DNA of 64,000 nt. Source: Cohnella nanjingensis. Lineage in GTDB: Bacteria > Bacillota > Bacilli > Paenibacillales > Paenibacillaceae. Below the pieces are notes generated by a model that saw only the letters and a program-made list of their open reading frames with translations, was not told the DNA's origin and made no database searches. The stretch lies in the NCBI RefSeq assembly GCF_014212125.1, contig NZ_JACJVP010000001.1:418548-482547 (forward strand), in the 5' to 3' direction. Below, in pieces: positions 17,405 to 25,418 of this stretch. The position numbers were made by a program, and so were the translations under genes. How positions within the stretch are numbered: position 1 is the first letter of the stretch; each line of letters opens with the position of its first letter.

Positions 17405-18289
17405 CTAGCTCCGCTCCATGTACGTCGACTTGCGTACGAGCGGAGCGAACAGAATGACCAGCACCAGCATGGTCAGCAAAGAGATGGCCATCGCGTAGCC
17501 CATCTCGTATTGCTGGAAGCCTTGCTTGAAGGCATAGATGCTGAGCGACATCGTCGAATTGGCGGGTCCGCCGCCCGTAAGCGCGTAGATGATGTCGAAC
17601 ACCCGGAAGGCATCCGTGCCCCGGATCAAGGTGACCAGGAGGATGACCCTGCCGATCATCGGCAGCGTGATGCGAATCATCGTCCGCCAGAAGCCGGCGC
17701 CGTCCATCTTGGCGGACTCGTACACTTCGTGGGGGACCGTCGCGAGTCCCGAAGTAATGACGAGGAGGATGAACGGCGTGGTCTGCCAGACGTCGGCCAC
17801 GATGATGGAGAATAGCGCGGAGCCCGGCTCGGACAAGCCGCCGAAGCGGTGCTCCAGACCGAATGCCCGCAGCCATTGATAGACCAAGCCGAAGGTCGGA
17901 TCGTACAGGTAGCGCCAGATGAGTCCGACGATGATCGGGGAGACGAGCAGCGGCATCGAATAGATCGCGCGGAGCAGCTTGGACAGACGCGCAGGCAGGC
18001 CGGACAGCAGCACGGCCATGCCGATGCCGATCCCGAGCTCCAGAGTCAGGGCTGCCACGGTGAAGATCAGGGTGATCCCGAGCGAGCCGAGCGCCACCCG
18101 GTCATGGAAGAAAGCAACGTAATTGCGAAGCCCGACGAAGACGCCCGAGGACTCCTGGCCGGGCCCGAAGTCGAACAGGCTCATGACGAGGGCGTAGCCG
18201 AGCGGCACGATCATCGCCAGCACGACGACGGCAACGGCCGGGAGCACGAGGAATCCCGCCAAATAGGAGCGAGCCGGCTTCAAGGTCAT
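17405..18289 (-). CDS. sugar ABC importer permease, MalF/UgpA type
   Basis: The 294-residue membrane protein has six helices and the EAA loop HEVYESAKMDGAGFWRTMIRITLP. The start at 18289 (MTLKPARSYLAGF) was chosen because AAAGGAAG lies 8 bases upstream; a longer open frame up to 18370 is Arg-rich and looks non-coding. It lies between the binding protein (81 bases upstream) and the MalG-type permease (7 bases downstream). It forms half of the translocation channel of this importer. Confidence 0.92.
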   Translation of the reverse strand: MTLKPARSYLAGFLVLPAVAVVVLAMIVPLGYALVMSLFDFGPGQESSGVFVGLRNYVAFFHDRVALGSLGITLIFTVAALTLELGIGIGMAVLLSGLPARLSKLLRAIYSMPLLVSPIIVGLIWRYLYDPTFGLVYQWLRAFGLEHRFGGLSEPGSALFSIIVADVWQTTPFILLVITSGLATVPHEVYESAKMDGAGFWRTMIRITLPMIGRVILLVTLIRGTDAFRVFDIIYALTGGGPANSTMSLSIYAFKQGFQQYEMGYAMAISLLTMLVLVILFAPLVRKSTYMERS

Positions 18290-18370
18290 GCGAGCACTTC
18301 CTTTCTTGATGTCGGTTCGGTCGAGCGGATGCGGCGCAGGCCGACGGGCAGCCTGCGCCTCCCGCCTCAA

Positions 18371-19651
18371 CTATTGAAAGGCGTCCGCCAATTCCCGCTG
18401 GGCCCGCTCGAGCGCCGCCTTCGGATCGGACTGGCCGACCGCGACGGCGGAGAGCGCCGTCTGCAGCTTATCCATCAGCTTCGGCGCGTTCGCGCTGAGC
18501 GGCTGCGTATCGGCCTGCTTCATCGACTCGCCGATCGCGGGGAAAAACGGGAACTTGGCGACCAGCTCCGGATCGCTGAACAAGGATTGCCGTCCCGCGA
18601 CCTGCCCGTCCTTCAAGCTCATCGCCTTCTCCGTCTCCTTGCTCGTCAGCCAAGCGGCGAGCCTGTATGCTTCCTTCGGATGCTTGCTGTCCGCCGCCAC
18701 GCACCAGTTCCAGACGGACAGCGTGCCGTAAGGCTGCTTGGCGTACGGGAGCGGCGCGTAACCGATCTTGCCGGCGACTTGCGAGACGTTCTCGTCTTCC
18801 AGCCCGCCTACTTGGCCCGAGATCGTGATGCCGATCGGCGCTTGGCCGGATTGCACCGCTTTGGTCACTTCGTCGAAGTGCCAGGTCGAGCTGCCCTTCA
18901 TGGAGACGGCGTTCAGATCCTTCCAGAATTGCGCCGCCGCCACGTTCTCCGGGCTGGCCAGGTTCAGCTTGCCGTCGGTACCGAGATAGTCTCCGCCGTT
19001 CGAGCGGATCAGCGACGCGAACACGTCGACCGCCGCCTGTCCTTGCTTGGCCGGGAGCGCGATGCCGGTACCCTTGTCGTGGTAGTACTTGGCGATCGCG
19101 AGCGTCTCCTCCCAGGTCTTCGGCGCGGTCAGACCGTCCGCCGTCAGCAGCTCCTTGTTGTAGACCATCAGCGGCAGCTGGACGAAGGTCGGAAGACCGT
19201 AGAGCTTGCCGTCGCTCGTCACGATTTTCAGCAGATTCGGGTTGTAGTCGGCGAAGTCGAATGCCTTCGGATTCAGGCTGTCATCCTTGACGTATTCGTC
19301 GATCGGCAGCAAGTATCCGGCTTTGACGTACTCGGGAATCCAGATCTCCTGCGCCCAGACGAGGTCGTACTCGCCGGTCTTGCCGGACAAATTGAGCGTC
19401 TGCTTCTGCTGCAGTTGGCCGTAATCGACGTCGTCCATCTTGACGGCGATGCCGGTCTCCTTCTCGAACTGTTTCAGCATCTCTTTCTGGTCGTCCGCAT
19501 GCGGGCCGGCCCATCTGGAGACCGTCAGCGTAACCTTGCCGGAGCCGGACGAAGCGGACGCGCCGGCATTTTCGTTGCCTCCGCTGCAAGCGGAAGCCAG
19601 CATCGCCGCGGCGGCGAGCGTCAGGGCGATTTGAAGCGGTTTCTTTTTCAT
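18371..19651 (-). CDS. extracellular sugar-binding lipoprotein (family 1)
   Basis: The protein of 426 residues begins MKKKPLQIALTL and ends its signal peptide with the lipobox MLASAC (Cys22). It belongs to the MalE/UgpB-like family 1 of binding proteins: TVSRWAGPHADDQKEMLKQF at the front, then YDLVWAQEIWIPEYVKAGYL and PLMVYNKELLTADGL. The start at 19651 is fixed by GGGAGG. The upstream extension of the open frame to 20053 is a shadow of the oxidoreductase gene. It sits between the fourth Gfo/Idh gene and the two permeases, so the importer and the oxidoreductases are likely transcribed together. Ligand unknown. Confidence 0.92.
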   Translation of the reverse strand: MKKKPLQIALTLAAAAMLASACSGGNENAGASASSGSGKVTLTVSRWAGPHADDQKEMLKQFEKETGIAVKMDDVDYGQLQQKQTLNLSGKTGEYDLVWAQEIWIPEYVKAGYLLPIDEYVKDDSLNPKAFDFADYNPNLLKIVTSDGKLYGLPTFVQLPLMVYNKELLTADGLTAPKTWEETLAIAKYYHDKGTGIALPAKQGQAAVDVFASLIRSNGGDYLGTDGKLNLASPENVAAAQFWKDLNAVSMKGSSTWHFDEVTKAVQSGQAPIGITISGQVGGLEDENVSQVAGKIGYAPLPYAKQPYGTLSVWNWCVAADSKHPKEAYRLAAWLTSKETEKAMSLKDGQVAGRQSLFSDPELVAKFPFFPAIGESMKQADTQPLSANAPKLMDKLQTALSAVAVGQSDPKAALERAQRELADAFQ

Positions 19652-19689
19652 GGACAAAGCCTCCCTTTGTTGGGCTCTCCACTGCTCCC

Positions 19690-20766
19690 TTAACCGATGG
19701 CGATCGTTTTTCTCTCTTTGGCGGACGTATATCCGGCTTCGGTCACCTGCGCGACGTGAAGTCCGTCGCGGAAGCTCGCGCGGAACGGACGGTCCTCCCG
19801 CAGACACGCGATGATATCCGTTACTTCGCGCTTGTAGTGCTGCGCGTGCGTAGGCCAGCTCTGATAGTCGTGCGGTTCCGCATCCTTGGGCTTGATATGC
19901 GGCTCGAACCAGCTGCCGTTCGCCTGCCCGCCGAGATGCTCGGAGTACACCTGCAGCTTCGGATGCTTGCTCGTCAGCTCGAGCGAGATCGTCCCCTCGG
20001 TGCCGTATAGCTCGAGCGTATTGCGCATGCCGACGTCGACGTGCAGGCTCCACAGCGTATTCAGCGTGCCGAGCGCTCCGCTCGCGAACTGCAGCACGGT
20101 CGCCGCGTTATCCTCCACATTCAGCTGCGGCTTGGCGTTGTTTGCCGTGAAGGCGGACACCGCCGCGATGTCGCCGGCGTACCAGCGCAGCAGGTCGATC
20201 GCATGCGCGCCCTCGTCGATGAGCGCGCCGCCGCCGCCGCGGACCGGATCGGTCATCCAGTCGGTCATATAGTCCGGACAGCCGATCTCCCGGATGCCCG
20301 CGAGACCGATCACCGCCCGCAGCGCGATCATCTTGCCGATCAGACCGCTGTCGATGACCTCCTTCGCCCGCTCCGCCTCCGGGATGAAGCGGCTGCAGAA
20401 GCCGAGCGTGCCCCGCAATCCGGCGCGTTCGACCGCCTCCGTCATCTTCCGGGCATCCGCCGCGCTCGTGGCGATCGGCTTTTCGCAGAACAGGTTTTTG
20501 CCGGCCGACACCGTATCGAGCACCATCCGCAGGTGATCTCCGTTGGCCGAGTGAATAAAAATGAAGTCCAAATCCTTGCGTTCGAGCAGCTGTCTGTAAT
20601 CCGAATAGTAATCGCCGCCGTAGCGCGCGGAAGCGGCCTCGCCGCGGGCGCGGTCGTCGTCCGCGACGGCCGCGATCACAACGTCCTCCATCTCGCTCAG
20701 CGCCTTGGAACGGAAGTCGGCGTGCACATGCTCGAAGCTGATCATGCCAATGCGAAGCTTGCTCAT
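19690..20766 (-). CDS. Gfo/Idh/MocA-family oxidoreductase (operon copy 4)
   Basis: The 358-residue protein has the two-domain structure of NAD(P)-dependent Gfo/Idh/MocA enzymes, which oxidise or reduce sugars and polyols. The catalytic-lysine motif is FCEKPIAT and the second-domain motif is GGGALIDEGAHAIDLLRW. The dinucleotide loop is unusual: the first strand reads IGMISFEHVHADF, without the usual GxGxxG. The start at 20766 is fixed by GGGAGG. It is the last of four adjacent family members in one operon and lies 38 bases before the binding-protein gene. The four are only distantly similar to each other, so they are probably not recent duplicates. Substrate unknown. Confidence 0.9.
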   Translation of the reverse strand: MSKLRIGMISFEHVHADFRSKALSEMEDVVIAAVADDDRARGEAASARYGGDYYSDYRQLLERKDLDFIFIHSANGDHLRMVLDTVSAGKNLFCEKPIATSAADARKMTEAVERAGLRGTLGFCSRFIPEAERAKEVIDSGLIGKMIALRAVIGLAGIREIGCPDYMTDWMTDPVRGGGGALIDEGAHAIDLLRWYAGDIAAVSAFTANNAKPQLNVEDNAATVLQFASGALGTLNTLWSLHVDVGMRNTLELYGTEGTISLELTSKHPKLQVYSEHLGGQANGSWFEPHIKPKDAEPHDYQSWPTHAQHYKREVTDIIACLREDRPFRASFRDGLHVAQVTEAGYTSAKERKTIAIG

Positions 20767-20810
20767 GGGTAAGTCCTCCCTTTGAATGCGTTTGCCGCGA
20801 TGAAGGCGTA

Positions 20811-21824
20811 TTAAGTTGTAATTATGGACGGCGCCCCCGACCTGACCGACCGGTAAGCGGCGTCGACCCAGGTCATGATCTCGTAGCCGTCCGCTCCCGA
20901 GGACCGGCAGGCCGCGCCGGCTCTCAGACAGTCGCGGAAGTGCGTCAGCAAGTTCAGGTGGCCGTCTTTGACGAAGTGCTCGTCGACCGGGTGCAGCTGC
21001 GACACCGTCGCCCCGCCCTCCGCCGCGCCGCCGACGACGGACCGGATCGGATGGGCATACAGCAGATCTGCCAGGGCGTGGCCTCGGGTGCCGAAAATCT
21101 CGAACCGGGAATCGTATCCGCCCGCGAGCGACCAGCTGTCCTCCGTCTGGCCGATCGAGCCGTCGTCGAACCGGATTACGATGACCGACGTATCCTCCGC
21201 CTGTTGATCGTGCACGAAGGTGCCCGCCTCGGCATGGATTCGGACCGCTTTCTTGCCTGACGCCATCCATTGGAGAAAGGAAAGCCCGTGCACCGCCATG
21301 TCGATGATCGCGCCGCCGCCCGCGCGCTCGGGGTCCGAGAACCAGGAGGCGTGCAGCGATCCGATGCCTTCGCAGGCTTTGTAGCGGAACAGAGATCCGT
21401 ATAGACCGCCATCCGCCAGCTCCTTCAGCCGGACGAGCGCCGGGATGAAGGGGACGTTTTCCGCATAGAACAGCTTGCGTCCCCGCTTCTCCGCCTCGTT
21501 GACCATGCGATAGGCGTCCTTCACGTTCGTTGCCAGCGGCTTGATGCAGATGACGTCCTTGCCTTCCGCGAACGCGGCCAGCGCGATCTCCGCGTGCAGA
21601 TGATTGGGGGTACAGATGTCGACGACCTGCACGTTCGGATCCCGGATGAGCGTACGGTAGTCATCGTGCGCCGCAGGGACATGATACTGCTCGGCGGCCT
21701 GGCGGGCATTGGACGGATTCGCCGACGCCACGGCCATGAGCTCGAAGCCTTCGATGGTACGGAACGCCGGCAGATGGGTCATCCGCGACCAGAAGCCGGC
21801 TCCGACTACGCCTATTCCGATCAT
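20811..21824 (-). CDS. Gfo/Idh/MocA-family oxidoreductase (operon copy 3)
   Basis: The 337-residue protein begins with a normal Rossmann loop (GIGVVGAGFWSRM). Where the family normally has Glu-Lys-Pro it reads VICIKPLAT; the catalytic Lys is kept but the Glu is an Ile. The second domain has GGGAIIDMAVHGLSFLQW, with a His at the usual general-acid position. The gene lies 12 bases downstream of copy 2 and 44 bases upstream of copy 4. It should be cytoplasmic and NAD(P)-dependent. Its role with the other copies, for example an oxidation-reduction sequence on one sugar, is inference. Confidence 0.9.
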   Translation of the reverse strand: MIGIGVVGAGFWSRMTHLPAFRTIEGFELMAVASANPSNARQAAEQYHVPAAHDDYRTLIRDPNVQVVDICTPNHLHAEIALAAFAEGKDVICIKPLATNVKDAYRMVNEAEKRGRKLFYAENVPFIPALVRLKELADGGLYGSLFRYKACEGIGSLHASWFSDPERAGGGAIIDMAVHGLSFLQWMASGKKAVRIHAEAGTFVHDQQAEDTSVIVIRFDDGSIGQTEDSWSLAGGYDSRFEIFGTRGHALADLLYAHPIRSVVGGAAEGGATVSQLHPVDEHFVKDGHLNLLTHFRDCLRAGAACRSSGADGYEIMTWVDAAYRSVRSGAPSIITT

Positions 21825-21836
21825 GCCGTCCCTCCT

Positions 21837-22853
21837 CTACAGCTCGACGATCCGGGACGAACGGATCGACGCGTCCGCAGCCATCGCCAACTTCTGCGCG
21901 GCGACCGCGTCGGTCCCCGTCGCCGACGGTTCCGTCTTGCCCAAGATGCTGTACGTAAACTGCCGGGCTTCCTGCTGGTAGCCGAACTTCCACAGCACGC
22001 CGAGGTTGCTCCAGCCTTCCGCGCCGCCTCCGCCGGCTGAGCCGTCGGCCGATTTCTTGATGAAGGCGCGGCCTCCCTGCGCTTCCATCAGGTCGATGAA
22101 GAAGGAGCCCTTCGTGCCGTAGATCTCCAGCGTCTTGTCGCCGTAGCCGCTTGACCAGCTGCCGTAGATACTGCCCATCGCGCCGTTCTTGAACTTCAGC
22201 GCGCACATGATGTTGTCCGGCGTGCCGTGGCGACGGGCGCCCTCGAAGACGTAGGCGCCCCCGTCGGCGTACACCGTCGCGGCATCTCCGGCATACCAGC
22301 GGAACAGATCGAACGTATGGATGATCGTATCGATCAGCAGCCCGCCGCCCCGGTTCGGATCGTAGAACCAATCTCCCGTTGGCTCCCAGCCGAAGACAGC
22401 CGAACGGATCGCGATGATGTCTCCGATCTCGCCGCTGTCCAGCCGCTCCTTGACTTCGACGAACGGCGGCGTGAAGCGGATCATGAAGCCGACTTGGAGA
22501 ATGACGCCGTTCCGGCGCGCCGCGTCGTTCATCCGTTCGCACTGCTCGACGGTGAGCGCCATCGGCTTCTGACAGAACACATGCTTGCCGGCGTTCGCCG
22601 CGTCGATGACGATCTGCTCGTGCAGGAATGTCGGCGTGCAGACGAGCACGGCGTCGATCTCGTCCGAGGCGAGCATCTCCTCATAACTTTCGAAGATGAG
22701 CGGGATGCCGAACTTGTCCGCGAGCCGCTCCGAGGCGCCGCGCGCGACGTCGAACACGCCCTGCAGCTTGGACTCCGGCACCTGCGCGTGCGCCGCGCTC
22801 ATGACGTGCGAGATTCTGCCCGCGCCGATAATGCCGATGCGTACTTGATTCAT
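21837..22853 (-). CDS. Gfo/Idh/MocA-family oxidoreductase (operon copy 2)
   Basis: The 338-residue protein has a canonical N-terminus (VRIGIIGAGRISHVMSAAH) and the motif FCQKPMALT, with Gln in place of Glu before the catalytic Lys-Pro. The second domain shows GGGLLIDTIIHTFDLFRWYAG, with the His expected in the active site. Its start codon overlaps the end of copy 1 by four bases, a sign of translational coupling. Together with the 12-base gap to copy 3 this makes a tight operon. Substrate unknown; inositol-like or keto-sugar conversion is typical for the family. Confidence 0.9.
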   Translation of the reverse strand: MNQVRIGIIGAGRISHVMSAAHAQVPESKLQGVFDVARGASERLADKFGIPLIFESYEEMLASDEIDAVLVCTPTFLHEQIVIDAANAGKHVFCQKPMALTVEQCERMNDAARRNGVILQVGFMIRFTPPFVEVKERLDSGEIGDIIAIRSAVFGWEPTGDWFYDPNRGGGLLIDTIIHTFDLFRWYAGDAATVYADGGAYVFEGARRHGTPDNIMCALKFKNGAMGSIYGSWSSGYGDKTLEIYGTKGSFFIDLMEAQGGRAFIKKSADGSAGGGGAEGWSNLGVLWKFGYQQEARQFTYSILGKTEPSATGTDAVAAQKLAMAADASIRSSRIVEL

Positions 22854-23935
22854 GCCGTTTCCCCCTCTTTTTCGCCGGTCAAAGTGACGAGGCTGCCGCT
22901 CTCGGAAGAGCGGTAAGCGCCTTCAATGACGCGCAGCGCCTTCCATCCGTCCGTGCCGCTAACGTAGTCCGTCTTGCCGCCGGTCACGACTGCGACGAAG
23001 TCGTTCAGGCAGTCTCTGTAGCACACCTCGTAGCGATCGTCTCCCTGCCAGTCGAAGTACTGCCGGCCTTCGATGCCCTTGCCGGACACTTCCATCTGCG
23101 GGCTCTTCTGATAATGGATCTGAATCTCGCCCTCCGTGCCGACGATCAGGCATTCCTCCTGGCTGATCATCGGGGCGTACCAGCCCGGCGCGTGCCAGGT
23201 GCTCTCGATGGTAACGATCTCGCCGCCGTCCATATTCACGACGCATACGCCGTAATCGTCGACCTCCAGCTCCTTGTGCTTCAGCTTCGCCACCTGTCCG
23301 AACACGCTGACCGGTTCGCTGCCGAGCAAGTACCGCATGATGTCGGTATAGTGAATGCCGTGATCGTTGAACCCGCCGTAACCGCCGCGCGCCGGATCGA
23401 CATACCAGCCGGGCTCCTTCGTATCGGGGGAATCGGTGATGAAATAGAGCGGACACCGGATGGAGATCTTCATCGTGAGCGGTTTGCCGATGACGCCCTC
23501 TTCGATCAATTGCCGGGCGCGGATGTAAGGCGGCAGGTAGCGAATCAAGTAGGCCATCATGAGGACGACGCCCGCTTCGTCGGCCGCGCGGATCATCCGC
23601 TCCGCCTGATCGGTCGTGATCGAGATCGGCTTATCGAGCAAGACGTGCTTACCATGTCTGGCGCAGTCGATGACGTCCTGCTCATGCGCGCCGGTGTCGC
23701 TCATCACGAGCACCGCGTCGACCTCGGGATCGGCGAACAGCGCTTCTCTCGTCTCGTACGCTTTTCTTAATCCATACTGCCGGGCGAATTGATGCGCCTG
23801 CTGCGTTCGCTCGTCGTAGATACCGGCCCATACGATCTCCGGGACGTCTCCCTGCGAGATATAATGAGCCATCGGGTAGATGTGGTAGTGGTTGTGCAGC
23901 CCCAGTACGGCGACGCGAATCTTGTTTTTAGACAT
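22850..23935 (-). CDS. Gfo/Idh/MocA-family oxidoreductase (operon copy 1)
   Basis: The 361-residue protein is the first gene of the operon. The motif LLDKPISIT replaces EKP with DKP, keeping the catalytic Lys. The first strand reads VAVLGLHNHYHIYPMAHYI, so it lacks the usual GxGxxG, like copy 4. The second domain has GGYGGFNDHGIHYTDIMRYLLG with the active-site His. I chose the ATG at 23935, which has GGGAGG 7 bases upstream, over the ATG at 23950. A perfect 16-base palindrome lies 75 bases upstream and a related half-palindrome at 23951 directly before the ribosome binding site. Both are probably bound by the LacI-type repressor encoded next to it. Confidence 0.9.
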   Translation of the reverse strand: MSKNKIRVAVLGLHNHYHIYPMAHYISQGDVPEIVWAGIYDERTQQAHQFARQYGLRKAYETREALFADPEVDAVLVMSDTGAHEQDVIDCARHGKHVLLDKPISITTDQAERMIRAADEAGVVLMMAYLIRYLPPYIRARQLIEEGVIGKPLTMKISIRCPLYFITDSPDTKEPGWYVDPARGGYGGFNDHGIHYTDIMRYLLGSEPVSVFGQVAKLKHKELEVDDYGVCVVNMDGGEIVTIESTWHAPGWYAPMISQEECLIVGTEGEIQIHYQKSPQMEVSGKGIEGRQYFDWQGDDRYEVCYRDCLNDFVAVVTGGKTDYVSGTDGWKALRVIEGAYRSSESGSLVTLTGEKEGETA

Positions 23936-23950
23936 TTTCAAACCTCCCAT

Positions 23951-23966
23951 TGCGAAAACGTTAATT
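23951..23966. promoter_or_regulatory. second, imperfect LacI-type operator near the operon start
   Basis: TGCGAAAACGTTAATT shares the AACGTT core with the perfect palindrome 50 bases upstream and with the element in front of the LacI gene. It lies 16 bases before the start codon of the first oxidoreductase, where a bound repressor would block transcription or cooperate by looping. Confidence 0.5.
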
Positions 23967-24009
23967 CTAAATCATAAGAATAATTACCTGAGATCCTTTT
24001 GTTAATCTA

Positions 24010-24025
24010 ATGCGAACGTTCGCAT
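24010..24025. promoter_or_regulatory. perfect palindromic LacI-family operator
   Basis: ATGCGAACGTTCGCAT is a perfect 16-base palindrome centred on the CG step typical of LacI-family operators. It lies in the 179-base gap between the LacI-type gene and the four-oxidoreductase operon, within an AT-rich promoter region. I infer that the adjacent regulator binds it. Confidence 0.75.
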
Positions 24026-24075
24026 AAAAAATATAATTTAATCGACTATAATTGTCAAAACATTTTTTGAGTCCA

Positions 24076-24102
24076 TAAAAAAAGCAGCCCCGAAGGGCTG
24101 CT
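24076..24102 (-). terminator. terminator of the LacI-type regulator gene
   Basis: AGCAGCCC and GGGCTGCT form an 8-bp stem with a four-base loop (24083-24102), followed on the minus strand by a run of T. It lies directly behind the regulator and shows that the following operon has its own promoter. Confidence 0.9.
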
Positions 24103-24114
24103 CTGGCTATACGA

Positions 24115-25140
24115 TTATTGCTTCAGCGGCGCTGTTGATTGGCGAATGATAAGGCTTGGGCTCAGCGTCGTCTTCAACCGAACGGCTTCTCCGCCAGCCT
24201 CGGCTGCGAATCGATCCAGCATGAAACGGATAGCCGCTTCGGCCAACTGCTTGAGGGGGATTCTCACGGTCGTCAACGGAGGATGCATCAGCTGGCAGAC
24301 ATCCAAGTCGTCGAAGCCGATGACGGACAAATCGTCCGGCACGCGAAGACCCGCCTCCGCCGCGGCACGGTATATGCCAAAGGCAAGCATGTCGTTCTGC
24401 GCGAAGACGGCTGTCGGCCTCTCGTCCGCAGGCGCCGCCAGCCAGGCTTTGACCTTCCGGTAGCCGTATGCCGGGTCATCCTCCTCCAGTCCGATCCAAT
24501 GTGGCGAAGCTTCCACCCCCAGCTCATTGAGACCGTCTCTGTAGCCCGCAAGCCGCTGCTGCTTGAACGAGCTCTCCTCTCCGGATCCCACGTAAGCGAT
24601 CCGCCGGTGCCCCAAACTCCCCAGATGCCGAATCGCCTGAATGGTGCCGTCGTAATCGTCCGTCGTGACGCAGTTCACGTCCATCCGGAGGAAGTGGTTA
24701 AAAAACAACACTGGAATCCCTAGCTTATCTAACTCCGAATAAAAGGCGCGGTTCTCCTCTTTCTCCGTCGCGTAAACGAGGAGGCCGTCAATGCCTCTGG
24801 ACATGAAGCGCTCGACGCCCGCTTTCTCAAGCCCGGCGCTTTTCTGGCTGCTGTAGATAAAGACCGAATAGCCGTGCTTTTCCGCCGCATTCTGGACGCG
24901 TTCGGCCAGCTCGCTGAAGAAGGACCATGACAGATTGTCAACCAACAAGCCGATCGCGTCCGTTCGGCTGCTGACGAGGCTTTTAGCCATCAGATTGGGC
25001 CGATACCCCATTTTCGCCGCTGATTTCTTTACCTTTTCCCTGACCTCGACAGAGATGCGCGCATCGTTTTTGAGCGCTCTCGATACAGTCGTGGCCGATA
25101 CGTTCAATTCCGAAGCAATATCTTTTATCGTAATCGGCAT
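24115..25140 (-). CDS. LacI-family transcriptional regulator
   Basis: The protein of 341 residues has the LacI helix-turn-helix at its N-terminus (TIKDIASELNVSATTVSRAL) and hinge helix (MGYRPNLMAKSL), followed by a periplasmic-binding-protein-like sensor domain (DAIGLLVDNLSWSFF, GIDGLLVY, VIGFDDLDVCQLMHPPLTTVRIP). The start at 25140 has GGAGAGA in front; the frame upstream to 25203 is not supported. It has an operator-like element in its own promoter (25158-25173), so it probably represses itself and the downstream oxidoreductase/importer/GH42 operon. The inducer is expected to be a sugar from that pathway. Confidence 0.92.
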   Translation of the reverse strand: MPITIKDIASELNVSATTVSRALKNDARISVEVREKVKKSAAKMGYRPNLMAKSLVSSRTDAIGLLVDNLSWSFFSELAERVQNAAEKHGYSVFIYSSQKSAGLEKAGVERFMSRGIDGLLVYATEKEENRAFYSELDKLGIPVLFFNHFLRMDVNCVTTDDYDGTIQAIRHLGSLGHRRIAYVGSGEESSFKQQRLAGYRDGLNELGVEASPHWIGLEEDDPAYGYRKVKAWLAAPADERPTAVFAQNDMLAFGIYRAAAEAGLRVPDDLSVIGFDDLDVCQLMHPPLTTVRIPLKQLAEAAIRFMLDRFAAEAGGEAVRLKTTLSPSLIIRQSTAPLKQ

Positions 25141-25157
25141 TGGACTCTCTCCATCTG

Positions 25158-25173
25158 AATTAACGTTTGCATA
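25158..25173. promoter_or_regulatory. autoregulatory operator candidate before the LacI gene
   Basis: AATTAACGTTTGCATA, read on the minus strand as TATGCAAACGTTAATT, matches the half-site TGCnAACGTT of the perfect palindrome and the AACGTTAATT half of the element at 23951. It starts 18 bases before the start codon of the regulator. Confidence 0.5.
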
Positions 25174-25334
25174 AATATTAGCGCATGGCCAATCATTTGG
25201 CAAACCAACAAAAGGACATCGCGCTATCTATCGCCCCTATTGCCGATCCGATCCCGTCTCCCCGCGGATCCATTCTTCTGATTCAGCCTGATGCTAGCAA
25301 GATTTAAAATAGATCCTTCATCAATCCGTCGCGT

Positions 25335-25366
25335 CAGAAAAGAAGCCCGCAATTTACGCGGACTTC
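25335..25366 (-). terminator. terminator of the YesNM-linked importer operon
   Basis: GAAGTCCGC pairs with GCGGGCTTC (one G-T pair, loop of seven) on the minus strand, followed by TTTTCTG. It lies 53 bases behind the last permease gene. The remaining bases up to the LacI gene promoter show nothing further. Confidence 0.8.
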
Positions 25367-25418
25367 ATGGATCCTCGGCATAAGACGCCTATCCCTGCTT
25401 GAAGCCCCCTTCGCTTCC

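Noticed and set aside
17849-19693. Plus-strand open frame of 614 codons antisense to the binding protein and permease genes
   Set aside because: It has no recognisable domain and its composition mirrors the complementary codons of the real genes.
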